Positions 1 through 7,871 of a stretch of DNA of 64,000 nt are shown here, one piece after another. Under the pieces are notes generated by a model. It saw nothing but the letters and a program-made list of their open reading frames with translations. It did not search any database and had not been told where the DNA came from. Source of the DNA: JACRAR01 sp041674385 (lineage in GTDB: Bacteria > Pseudomonadota > Gammaproteobacteria > Burkholderiales > Rhodocyclaceae); assembly GCA_041674385.1 (NCBI GenBank), contig JBAYVU010000001.1, positions 62,001 through 126,000 of the forward strand, given 5' to 3'. The position numbers and the translations under genes are program-made. The first letter of the stretch is position 1. Every line of letters starts with the position of its first letter.

Positions 1-1466
1 TCGCCAGCGGAGACCGTGGCGCCCAGCGACCGCAGCTTTTCGCGCAGCAGCGCCAGCAGTCTCTCAAAATCCGCGACATCCTCGGCGGGAGGCAGCACCA
101 GCGCAAGTACCGCCGCGGGGAAAAGCTCCCAGCCTGCGGGCAGCATCTGCCGGGCCGCCGCCAGCCAGGCAAAGTTCTCCTCTCCCAGATGTGCGCCGAG
201 GGCCGCGCGCAGCCTGGCTTCATGTCGTCGCGCCGGCGAGTTCGCCAGCAACGCGCAACCGCCGAAAGTCAGCAGCAAAGCCGCCACCAGCGGGACCACC
301 GGGAGCAGCAGAAACCTGACGAAGGCAGAATATGAAATCAGCAACGCCAATCCCAGCATGGCCGCCAATCCGGCCATCCGCAAGGCGCCGCGGGCCGACC
401 AGAGACTGACGCCGCTGGCGGCAAACAGCAGCGCCAGGACGAAGTGGGCCGGGCCGGGAAAAGGCCGATAGACCAGCCCGGCCAGCAGCGTCTCGATGAT
501 GTTGGCCTGCACTTCGGCGCCGGTCATGATGGCGCCGCTGCCGGCAAAACCGCCGGTGCCATAGGGAGTGAGATGCACATCGCCCATGCTGAGAAATTCG
601 CCGCCGAGGATCACCGCCTTGCCGCGCAGATCCTGGACGACGGGGTCGCTGAGGGCCGTGTCGGACAGCAGGCGGGATAAGGTGATGCGCGGGATGGTGC
701 CGGGCGGACCGCTATACACGATGCGGTGAAGTTCGTCCGCCGCCCGCCTGGCGATGCTGGCCAATTCCCAGTCGGCGCGCGACTTGTCGAGGCTGGCGGC
801 GCGCGCCGCCAGCAGCGGCGCCAGGCTGTAGCGCGGCAGCTGGGCCGGATCCGTGCCGGGCGGCAGGTGCAGCGTCGGGGCAATCACAAAGCGGCGTACG
901 ACGCCGTCATTATCCGACAGCAAATTGGCGAGTCCGACATGGCTGGGGAAATCGAAATCGGGCACCGCCATCAGGAAACTCGCATCGGGCAGCAACAATT
1001 GGTCATAGCCGGTCTTGGGATCGAACAGGTGGGAAGACACCAGCACCACCTGGCCGGAATTGATTTCGGCGCGCAGCGGCCCGTCGTAAGTACGGGCGAT
1101 CTTGCTGTCGGCGGGCAGCAGGCGCGCAAGCCAGGCTTCCGGACTCACGGAAAACAAAAAATCGATGCCGACCGCCGCCGCGCCGACTTCCCGCAGGCGC
1201 GCCGAGGCTCTGGCCAGATGCGGCGTCCAGAAGGCCAGCGGATCGTCCTTGTACTGGTTGAGCGAGGCGTCGTCGATGACCACCAGCGCCACATGACTGG
1301 GCCAGTGGCGGACGCCGGCCAGCCGGTGTTGCATGTCTTCCCAAGTGGTTTCGATGCGGCCGAACCAGCCCGCGCCGGATGCCAATTCGACTGCGGCCGC
1401 GACGCACAGCGCCAGCCAGAACGACGGGCGGCGCAACACCGACGAACATGCATGCCAGAGTTTCAT
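1..1466 (-). CDS. CHASE2 domain sensor protein (3' end outside window)
   Basis: About 488 codons are visible and no stop is reached before the window edge. A first membrane segment lies near residues 15-31, followed by a long extracytoplasmic part of CHASE2 type (LVVIDDASL near 61, VGIDFLF near 99, RIVYSGPPGTIP near 248, GKAVILGG near 282). Three closely spaced membrane segments follow at about 341-357, 362-378 and 384-408. Known CHASE2 proteins have this layout and usually carry a cyclase, kinase or GGDEF/EAL output domain. The output domain is cut off here, although the residues after 410 are cytoplasmic. The ATG overlaps the stop of the upstream lipoprotein gene by four bases, so it is probably the last or near-last gene of the MCE operon. 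The output activity cannot be determined. Confidence 0.85.
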   Translation of the reverse strand, partial: MKLWHACSSVLRRPSFWLALCVAAAVELASGAGWFGRIETTWEDMQHRLAGVRHWPSHVALVVIDDASLNQYKDDPLAFWTPHLARASARLREVGAAAVGIDFLFSVSPEAWLARLLPADSKIARTYDGPLRAEINSGQVVLVSSHLFDPKTGYDQLLLPDASFLMAVPDFDFPSHVGLANLLSDNDGVVRRFVIAPTLHLPPGTDPAQLPRYSLAPLLAARAASLDKSRADWELASIARRAADELHRIVYSGPPGTIPRITLSRLLSDTALSDPVVQDLRGKAVILGGEFLSMGDVHLTPYGTGGFAGSGAIMTGAEVQANIIETLLAGLVYRPFPGPAHFVLALLFAASGVSLWSARGALRMAGLAAMLGLALLISYSAFVRFLLLPVVPLVAALLLTFGGCALLANSPARRHEARLRAALGAHLGEENFAWLAAARQMLPAGWELFPAAVLALVLPPAEDVADFERLLALLREKLRSLGATVSAG

Positions 1467-2131
1467 GGGCCGGTGCCGAGCAAGCGTAATCGCTTCTCCC
1501 TTTCCGCCGCACCCGCGGCGTCGCCCCGCTGTTTGAGGAGAACGATTTCACGCCCGAGGCAAGTCCGATGGGCGGCCAGCCAGCCCTGCTTCCCCGCCAA
1601 AGCCTCGCCGGCAGCCAATGCCGGCCCGGCGTCGGGCAATTCCCGCCAGACCAAGGCCAGCGCCACCAATGCCGACAGGGGCGGCTCGATGCGCGAAAGC
1701 CGTTCGGCGGACAAGGCGGCGTTGCCGCTTTGCATGGCTGCGGCCAGGTCGCGGTAGACCGGTGGCAGGAACTCGATGTCCTCGCGGGTGGCTGCGCCGG
1801 CCAACCAGCGCGCGTAGGCATCGTTGCTCCTGCTGGCGCCCAGGGGTTGCTGCGCGGTGTAAGCTGCGCAACCCAGCAGCGGCTGATCGGTGGCGCGTTC
1901 GACGGCGCAACGAGTCAGATGGGCGACGGCCAGTCCATCCCAGTCGCCGCCCCGCTTGAATTCAGCCAGGGCGTTGGCATAAGCCGCCGGCGCGAGCCGG
2001 GTCTCTCCGGCCAAGGCCTGTTCCCGGTAGGTTTCCAGCCAGCCCACGGCGTCGGCATGCCAGCGCGGCCCGCCGCTGGCACATCCTGCGAGCAGCAGGA
2101 GGAATAGGGATTCGAGCAGGCGCAAGTTCAT
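1463..2131 (-). CDS. predicted lipoprotein of the MCE transport operon
   Basis: This 222-residue protein starts with a hydrophobic signal and a lipobox (LLLLAGC, Cys at about 17), so it is probably a lipid-anchored envelope protein. The rest is alanine-rich and helical with no family I recognise; the pattern is vaguely TPR-like. It starts four bases inside the end of the MlaD-like gene and ends four bases inside the CHASE2 gene, so the three are probably co-translated. MCE operons often encode an auxiliary lipoprotein at this position, and that role is inferred here from context only. Confidence 0.75.
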   Translation of the reverse strand: MNLRLLESLFLLLLAGCASGGPRWHADAVGWLETYREQALAGETRLAPAAYANALAEFKRGGDWDGLAVAHLTRCAVERATDQPLLGCAAYTAQQPLGASRSNDAYARWLAGAATREDIEFLPPVYRDLAAAMQSGNAALSAERLSRIEPPLSALVALALVWRELPDAGPALAAGEALAGKQGWLAAHRTCLGREIVLLKQRGDAAGAAEREKRLRLLGTGP

Positions 2132-3078
2132 GGCAGTACCGCTTCCTTGGGACGCGACAGGAAACCGTCGACTCGCTTGAGGATTTCGTCCGTACGGTAG
2201 ACCGCCTGGTCGATGCGCTGCCGCAGTGTCGCCAGGTCTTCGCTGCCATTGGCGAGGTTGGCGGCGACGCGTTCGCCGTGGCCCAACACGCGCGTCAGCG
2301 CTTGCAGGGAGTCGCGCAGGCTGTTGAGCGTCGCAATGGTTTCGGCAAGGTTCGCATCGACTTTGTCGACAGTGCCGCCGGCGCCCAACAAGCGCTGTTC
2401 GGCATGGATCAGCGCCTTGTCCAGATGGGCAAGGACGGTGTGGCTCTGCACCAGGACGGCATCCATTTCCTGGCCGGTTTTCGGGTTGGCCGTCACTGCG
2501 CTCGCGATGCCTTCCTGCGCCATGCGTTGCGACACTCGCTCGGCATGCCCCAGGCTACGTTGCAGCGGGCCGGCGGGATCGGCAAGCGCATGCGCCAGCT
2601 GGCGCAGGTCGGCGAGTAAGGGCTTGGTCTGCGCCAACAGCTGGTCGAGCGAGTTTTCGCTGCCCAGGCGGCGCGTCGAGCCGGCCGGCAGGATGGGGTT
2701 CTTCAGTTCGCGCGTATCGACCACGATCTTGGGGGAGCCGAACAGCGGCTGCTGGAGAGAAAATCCGCTGTCGGCGCGGACCCAACGCAGGTGCCGGTCG
2801 GCGACGACGATGGTAATTTCGGCCTCGCCAGATTCGTTGAGGTGCACATTCTCGACGCTGCCGATCGGGAAGCCGGAAAATTCCACCGGCATGCCGACAT
2901 GCACGCCCACCGCGCTGGGCGCGAGCAGCAGATACGGGTATTGCCGTTCGAACAGGCCCTGGCGGTAAGCGGTATAAGCCAAGGCCAGCACGGCAAGGAA
3001 GGGCAGCGCCAGCAGGACGATGCCGGCGATGCGCGCCGCGCGAGACGAGGGATCAAACGATCTGGACAAGTCCGGCAC
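2128..3078 (-). CDS. MlaD-family MCE domain protein
   Basis: This 316-residue protein is a membrane-anchored lipid-binding subunit of an MCE/Mla-type ABC transporter. One membrane helix lies near residues 17-35 (GIVLLALPFLAVLALAYTAY). It is followed by an MCE domain at about 50-125 with GVHVGMPVEFSGFPIGSV and a helical, coiled C-terminal half ending near the last 20 residues. The start is taken as GTG at 3078, because GGAGGAGG lies just upstream; a TTG 15 bases earlier is also open. The gene overlaps the preceding degenerate ATPase gene by 26 bases and the lipoprotein gene by four. MCE proteins form hexameric periplasmic tunnels for phospholipids; the substrate here is unknown. Confidence 0.85.
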   Translation of the reverse strand: MPDLSRSFDPSSRAARIAGIVLLALPFLAVLALAYTAYRQGLFERQYPYLLLAPSAVGVHVGMPVEFSGFPIGSVENVHLNESGEAEITIVVADRHLRWVRADSGFSLQQPLFGSPKIVVDTRELKNPILPAGSTRRLGSENSLDQLLAQTKPLLADLRQLAHALADPAGPLQRSLGHAERVSQRMAQEGIASAVTANPKTGQEMDAVLVQSHTVLAHLDKALIHAEQRLLGAGGTVDKVDANLAETIATLNSLRDSLQALTRVLGHGERVAANLANGSEDLATLRQRIDQAVYRTDEILKRVDGFLSRPKEAVLP

Positions 3079-3523
3079 GAGCCTCCTCCACAAAAATTTC
3101 GCAGCGCCGCCAGCGGTCTGCGAACAGTCCGATCATACGGGAAATCGTCGCCATTTCCATGGCCCCGTCGCTCATATGTCCTCCGCATACAAACGCCACT
3201 CGGCCATGCGGCTGCATCGCCGCCGAGCAACACTTGATCGCCAGCGTATCGTGCGGCGACAGTTCGTCGGCAGTACATTCGGCAAGATGCGCGAGGCCGG
3301 CACGCGCCAAAGTGGCCAGCGCGAGCGGGTGGGCGCGCCACGACTTGGCGCCGGCCCGTAGCTGCCGTACCAGGGCCAGGTTTTCGACCACGGAATAAGC
3401 GCCCAGCAGCGGGAGTTCGGGACACACCAGAGCCGCGCCGGTTTCCTGCGCCCAGGCGTGGGCGGCGGCCTGCAGCGCCGGCCAGGAAGCGTAGCTGCGC
3501 AAGATCGGCGCGGGGTCTCTCAC
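3053..3523 (-). CDS. degenerate ABC ATPase-like protein lacking Walker A
   Basis: This 156-residue protein occupies the slot where MCE operons usually encode the ATPase. It resembles the second part of an ABC ATPase. PLLGAYSVVENLALVRQL matches the stretch after the Q-loop, and LARAGLAHLAECTADELSPH matches the helix leading to the signature motif. No Walker A loop is present, the signature reads LSPHD instead of LSGGQ, and the Walker B position (VAFVCGG) has no Asp-Glu. ATP hydrolysis by this protein is therefore unlikely. The GTG start overlaps the permease stop by four bases (GTGA), which supports a real translated gene. It could be a structural pseudo-ATPase or a decaying gene. Confidence 0.65.
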   Translation of the reverse strand: MRDPAPILRSYASWPALQAAAHAWAQETGAALVCPELPLLGAYSVVENLALVRQLRAGAKSWRAHPLALATLARAGLAHLAECTADELSPHDTLAIKCCSAAMQPHGRVAFVCGGHMSDGAMEMATISRMIGLFADRWRRCEIFVEEARAGLVQIV

Positions 3524-4347
3524 AGCTGCGCCAGCCACCAGGAAATCGCCTCGGCAACCAGCCAGGCGAAAAGGAAAGGCAGGGTCGTCCGGCCGACGAT
3601 CCTGCCGAGATCCCGATCCGGTTTTTCCGCTGACGCGACGCAGAAGGCGAACCAGGCCGTGACGCCGCTGCTGATGACCATCGCCTTGGCAAGCGCGAGC
3701 AGAAACAGGCCCGGCGTCAGATAGTGGGAGAAATTCAGCGGTGGAACGTTGGGCAGCAACACGTGCTGAACGGTTCCCATCAACGGTTCGGCAAACAGCA
3801 GGGCGATGAGATTCAGCAATGCGAGATTCAGGCTGGAGAGCGCCGCTGCGGCGATCTGCGGCACGCCTTGCATCAACCAGAGCGAGGTTTCCCACTGTTG
3901 CCAAAGCCGTTGTTCACCGCGCAGCATGGCGCGATTCATCGCCACATACCAGCGGACTTTGGTGCCCAGCACGACATAAAACGCGGTGAACCCCGGCACC
4001 AGCGTGAAGACCACCAGCTTGGCCGCGATGCCCTCGACGGAGGCATGGAGTCCGTACACGGCGGCCTGACTCCCCAGCACGAGGGCGAACAGGGTCACGC
4101 AAGCCACCATGACACTGCGATGCGTCTGCAGCGGCGCGACACCCTGGAGGTAAAACAAGCGCCGCGTTTCGTCGGCCAGGGCGCGTTGCAGCCTTCGTTG
4201 GCACAGCGCCGGACGCAGCATCTCGCGCCAGACGAAGCGAGGGAATGCCAGGAAGATATCGAGGAACCAGGCGCCGAGTTCTCCGCAGCGATTCCCCGCG
4301 TAGCTGCCCAGGCGTTCCGGAAGAGAGCGGATACTATTGGCGTCCAT
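3520..4347 (-). CDS. MlaE-like permease of an MCE-type ABC transporter
   Basis: This 275-residue integral membrane protein is the first gene of the lipid transport operon. Hydrophobic segments lie near residues 80-100, 112-130, 165-195, 210-230 and 250-272. The overall pattern and the position ahead of the MlaD-like gene fit the MlaE/YrbE permease group. The sequence is divergent from MlaE proteins I know, so I assign the family with moderate confidence. It starts with ATG, is divergent from alanine dehydrogenase, and ends in a GTGA overlap with the degenerate ATPase gene. A genuine ATPase partner, if one is needed, must be encoded elsewhere. Confidence 0.7.
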   Translation of the reverse strand: MDANSIRSLPERLGSYAGNRCGELGAWFLDIFLAFPRFVWREMLRPALCQRRLQRALADETRRLFYLQGVAPLQTHRSVMVACVTLFALVLGSQAAVYGLHASVEGIAAKLVVFTLVPGFTAFYVVLGTKVRWYVAMNRAMLRGEQRLWQQWETSLWLMQGVPQIAAAALSSLNLALLNLIALLFAEPLMGTVQHVLLPNVPPLNFSHYLTPGLFLLALAKAMVISSGVTAWFAFCVASAEKPDRDLGRIVGRTTLPFLFAWLVAEAISWWLAQL

Positions 4348-4580
4348 AGGAATCAGGAGTTGGCAGGAGCTGGCAATTCGATGTGGAAAGAGAACTCAGG
4401 TATCCAATTTCGAGTGCGGGAGCCGAAATGGCGGCAATCCGGTTCCCTGCTGCTACAGTATATAGTCAGTCCCGCGATTATTTTTGCGCCTGCCGATCGT
4501 GCGGCGAAATTCCTTGATATGCTGGGACTTCTTAGGAGCGGCCAGCATCGCGAACCGCCAATGTTTCGTGGGATCGTCAT
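4348..4580. promoter_or_regulatory. divergent intergenic region (MCE operon / ald)
   Basis: This 233-base spacer separates two divergent genes and should hold promoters for both. An AT-rich core lies at about 4455-4485 (with TATATAG). I see no convincing paired -35/-10 boxes, no strong dyad and no small gene. Confidence 0.4.
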
Positions 4581-5693
4581 ATGAGAATCGGCATTCCTAG
4601 AGAAATCAAGACCAACGAGAACCGCGTCGCCCTGGTTCCTTCCGGAGCGGAAGCGCTGGTGGCTGCCGGGCACAGCGTGGCGGTTGAAACGGGCGCAGGA
4701 CTCGGCAGCGGTTTCAGCGACGCGCAATACCTGTCTGCGGGCGCGCGCATTGCCGTCGACGCCGATGCGGTTTGGGCGCAAGCCGAGCTGATCGTCAAGG
4801 TCAAGGAGCCGATTAAGCCCGAGTGGCAACGGATCGAATCCGGACAAGTCCTGTTCGCCTATTTTCACTTTGCCGCCGATCAACGCCTGACCCGGGCGCA
4901 TCTAGACGCCGGTGCAATCTGCATTGCCTACGAAACGGTGGCGCTGCCGACGGGCGAATTGCCCTTGCTCACGCCGATGTCCGAAGTGGCGGGGCGCATG
5001 GCCGTACAAGAGGGGGCCAAGTATCTGGAATATTTATACGGCGGCCGCGGTATTTTGCTGGGCGGCGCAACCGGTGTACCCGCGGCGCATGTCGTCATAC
5101 TCGGCGGCGGGGTGGTGGGCGCGAATGCCGCCAGGATGGCGGCCGGGATGGGCGCCCGCGTCAGCGTGCTGGATATTTCCCTGGAACGGCTGCGTCATCT
5201 CGGCGATATCCTGCCGGCCAATGTCGAGCTGGTTTTTTTTACCCGGCACACGCTGCTTGAACGGCTCGGCGCGGCCGATCTGGTGATCGGCGGTGTGCTG
5301 ATTCCCGGCGCGGCCGCCCCCAAGCTGATCCGCCGCGACGATCTTAAAATCATGCGCAAAGGCGCAGTCATCGTGGATGTCGCGGTGGATCAGGGCGGTT
5401 GCGTCGAAACCACGCGTCCCACTACCCACGAGAACCCGACCTATGTCGTCGATGGCGTGGTCCACTATGCGGTGTCGAACATGCCCGGCGGCGTGCCGCG
5501 CACTGCCACCCTCGCGCTGACCAACGCCACCCTGCCCTATGTGTCGCGACTGGCGGACAAGGGCTGGCAACAGGCGCTGCGCGACGATCCGGCGTTGCTC
5601 AAGGGGCTGAACATGGTCCGGGGAGAAATCGCTCATCGCGCTGTCGCCGAGGCGTTCGGCATGAGTTGTCGTCCGCCGGAGGAGTTTCTATAG
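4581..5693 (+). CDS. ald: alanine dehydrogenase
   Basis: This 370-residue cytoplasmic enzyme catalyses NAD-dependent reversible deamination of L-alanine to pyruvate and ammonium. The N-terminus MRIGIPREIKTNENRVALVP is typical of the family. The catalytic region is seen in LIVKVKEP (Lys near 74) and LFAYFHFA (His near 96). The Rossmann domain has VVILGGGVVGANAARMAAGM near residues 170-190, and the C-terminal part has NMPGGVPRTATLALTNATLPY. The length matches the family and it is the only gene in its direction here. It is convergent with the following thiol-redox gene, with 21 bases between stops. Confidence 0.97.
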   Translation: MRIGIPREIKTNENRVALVPSGAEALVAAGHSVAVETGAGLGSGFSDAQYLSAGARIAVDADAVWAQAELIVKVKEPIKPEWQRIESGQVLFAYFHFAADQRLTRAHLDAGAICIAYETVALPTGELPLLTPMSEVAGRMAVQEGAKYLEYLYGGRGILLGGATGVPAAHVVILGGGVVGANAARMAAGMGARVSVLDISLERLRHLGDILPANVELVFFTRHTLLERLGAADLVIGGVLIPGAAAPKLIRRDDLKIMRKGAVIVDVAVDQGGCVETTRPTTHENPTYVVDGVVHYAVSNMPGGVPRTATLALTNATLPYVSRLADKGWQQALRDDPALLKGLNMVRGEIAHRAVAEAFGMSCRPPEEFL

Positions 5694-5714
5694 AAGCCTG
5701 ACGAGCCTCGACAG

Positions 5715-6917
5715 TCAGGAGGACGGTGCGGCTATCAAATAGGCCGCCAGCCCGATCATGACCAGTCCGCTGATCAGTTTCAGCCACTTGCCTTCGTGCG
5801 CTTGCAGCCTGCGTTGGCTGAGCGTGGCCACCCCGATCGCCAGCACGACGATGTCATCCAGCAGGTAAGCCGCGTTGTAAAGCAGCAGGTACGCGTAGTA
5901 GCGCCAGTGATCCAGGTGCCGCAGCGTCAGGATGCGCGTGTATAAGGCCGGGAAGCCCGAGGTGCACATGAGTTCCACGATTTGCACCAGCACTGCCATC
6001 GCCACGGCGCCGGCCAGCGCCGCCGCCAGGTGTCCGCTCTGCAGGATCTGGCGCATCCTGGCATAGAGCCTGGGCTTCGCGGTTTCGGGGATGGCCAGCG
6101 AAAAGCCGCGGCCAAACGCCCAGAAATCTTTCAGGTTGATCAGCCCGGCCAGCCCTGCGATCGCCCCCAGGATAATTTCGGACACCCGCGAGATGCCCAC
6201 CAGGAAGAACAGGTTGAGCCAGGCTGCCATGAAGGCGAAGTAGGCGATGCCTTCCACCGCCACGAAGGTTCCCGCGATGAGCAACAGCTTGAGGCGGTCT
6301 TTCAGGGAAGCGAGCATGGCGATCATGAAGACCAGAACCCACATCGAGCAGGGGTTGAAGCCGTCCAGCAAGCCGATGACGATGGTGAACAGGGGCAGCC
6401 CCATCTCGCCCACCGTCACCCGCAGGCCGACCAGTGGTATGTCGATGGCATCATCTTGCAGCGCCCCCGCGGAGGCGCTGCAAGATGATGTCTCCACAAT
6501 GGCGCAGGCATTGCCGGCTTTTGCTGCTTTGGCGGCCGCTTGTCCGGGCGACTCGGGACTGTCCAGCAGGGCGATGATGCGTGCGCCGGTGGTGTTTGCG
6601 CCGGCATAGCCGACGATGAGATTGCCCTGGACGTAGAACGCCGGAACGGCGGGGCCGCTTACGCCCGACTGCCGGGCCAGGGTTTCCAGGCGCTGGAGCG
6701 CTGCGGGATTCTCCACGACATCGTGCACGAGGATACGCAAGCCGGGCCGGCTGGCGCCCAGGCTGGTCGCCAACCGCTTGGCATCGTCGCAGTGCGGACA
6801 GCCTTCGCGCGCAAAGAGTTCGAGTTCCGCCGGCGCTTCCGTGACTGCGTAGGCGACTGCGGCGGCGGCGAAACAACACAGCAGCAGCAACGATCGGCAG
6901 AACATGGCAAGGCGCAT
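5715..6917 (-). CDS. glutaredoxin-like domain fused to DsbD/CcdA-like membrane domain
   Basis: This 400-residue fusion has a signal segment (residues 5-25) and a thioredoxin/glutaredoxin-fold domain with the redox motif REGCPHCDDAK near residue 40 and the cis-proline stretch GPAVPAFYVQGN near 93. A linker with SSCSASAGALQ follows, then about six membrane helices from residue 165 to the end. The membrane part contains FNPCSMWVLVFMIAM and LMCTSGFPALYT, each placing a cysteine in a helix like the transporter core of DsbD/CcdA. Such proteins move electrons from the cytoplasm to periplasmic thiols. The start at 6917 has GGAAG eight bases upstream; an ATG at 6932 is also open. A 17-bp perfect inverted repeat lies inside the linker coding region. 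Confidence 0.8.
   Translation of the reverse strand: MRLAMFCRSLLLLCCFAAAAVAYAVTEAPAELELFAREGCPHCDDAKRLATSLGASRPGLRILVHDVVENPAALQRLETLARQSGVSGPAVPAFYVQGNLIVGYAGANTTGARIIALLDSPESPGQAAAKAAKAGNACAIVETSSCSASAGALQDDAIDIPLVGLRVTVGEMGLPLFTIVIGLLDGFNPCSMWVLVFMIAMLASLKDRLKLLLIAGTFVAVEGIAYFAFMAAWLNLFFLVGISRVSEIILGAIAGLAGLINLKDFWAFGRGFSLAIPETAKPRLYARMRQILQSGHLAAALAGAVAMAVLVQIVELMCTSGFPALYTRILTLRHLDHWRYYAYLLLYNAAYLLDDIVVLAIGVATLSQRRLQAHEGKWLKLISGLVMIGLAAYLIAAPSS
6449..6490. repeat. 17-bp perfect inverted repeat inside a coding region
   Basis: Arms are 6449-6465 and 6474-6490, fully complementary, with an 8-base loop (cccgcgga). It lies in the linker of the glutaredoxin/DsbD-like fusion gene and remains in frame, encoding part of SSCSASAGALQDDA. 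It has no T-tract, so it is not a standard terminator. Confidence 0.9.
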
Positions 6918-6965
6918 ATTCGAAGCTTCCATCTCAATATGCCGGGCCGCCGGAAGATCGAATGC

Positions 6966-7871
6966 TCAAACCCAATCGCGCGGCACGAGGAAATCCGTAT
7001 ACAACTTTTCTTCGGCGCTGCCTGGCTCCGGATGCCAGTCGTAACGCCATTTCACCAGCGGCGGCAGCGACATCAGTATCGATTCGGTGCGCCCGCCCGA
7101 TTGCAAACCGAATAATGTGCCGCGATCCCAGACCAGGTTGAACTCGACATAGCGTCCCCGCCGATAAGCCTGAAAATCGCGTTCGCGTTCGCCATAGGGC
7201 AGATCCTTGCGACGCGCGAGTATCGGCAGGTAGGCGTCGAGGAAGCTGTCGCCGACGCTGCGCGTCAACGCGAAACAACGCGGGAAGCCGCCTTCGTTGA
7301 GATCGTCGAAGAATATGCCGCCGATGCCGCGTGGCTCGTTGCGGTGCTTGAGGAAGAAATAGCGGTCGCAGCCCTCCTTGTAGCGGCGATGCAGGTCTTC
7401 GCCGAACGGCGCCAACGCCCGCTTGCAGCTTGCATGGAAGTGGATTGCGTCCTCCGCAAAGCCGTAGTAAGGCGTCAGGTCCGTCCCGCCGCCAAACCAC
7501 CAGACCGGTTCGCTTCCTTCCTTGGTCGCGACGAAGCAGCGTACGTTCATATGGGTGGTAGGACAGTAGGGATTGCGCGGATGCAGCACCAGTGAAACCC
7601 CCAAGGCTTCCCAGGCGCGGCCGGCCAGCTCCGGTCGCTGCGCGGTGGCGGAAGCGGGCATGGCTGCGCCGATCACATGGGAGAAGTTGACGCCGCCGCG
7701 CTCGAAGACCTTGCCTTCTTCGATCAGGCGGACAATGCCGCCGCCCTCCGGCTTGTCCCAGGTGTCGACCGGAAATCGTCGGCCGTCGCAGGCTTCGAGC
7801 GCCGCGACGATATTCCGCTGGAGATTTTTCAGATAGGCGGCGACGGCCTCGATGTCGGGAAGATCGCTCAT
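6966..7871 (-). CDS. hemF: oxygen-dependent coproporphyrinogen III oxidase
   Basis: This 301-residue cytoplasmic enzyme converts coproporphyrinogen III to protoporphyrinogen IX with molecular oxygen in heme synthesis. Family motifs are visible: FERGGVNFSHVIG, LVLHPRNPYCPTTHMNVRCF, WWFGGGTDLTPYY and the C-terminal YVEFNLVWDRGTLFGLQSGG. The length is typical. The ATG overlaps the stop of the upstream diguanylate cyclase gene by four bases. The window also encodes hemA, and the cytochromes at 42-45 kb are major heme consumers. Confidence 0.97.
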   Translation of the reverse strand: MSDLPDIEAVAAYLKNLQRNIVAALEACDGRRFPVDTWDKPEGGGIVRLIEEGKVFERGGVNFSHVIGAAMPASATAQRPELAGRAWEALGVSLVLHPRNPYCPTTHMNVRCFVATKEGSEPVWWFGGGTDLTPYYGFAEDAIHFHASCKRALAPFGEDLHRRYKEGCDRYFFLKHRNEPRGIGGIFFDDLNEGGFPRCFALTRSVGDSFLDAYLPILARRKDLPYGERERDFQAYRRGRYVEFNLVWDRGTLFGLQSGGRTESILMSLPPLVKWRYDWHPEPGSAEEKLYTDFLVPRDWV

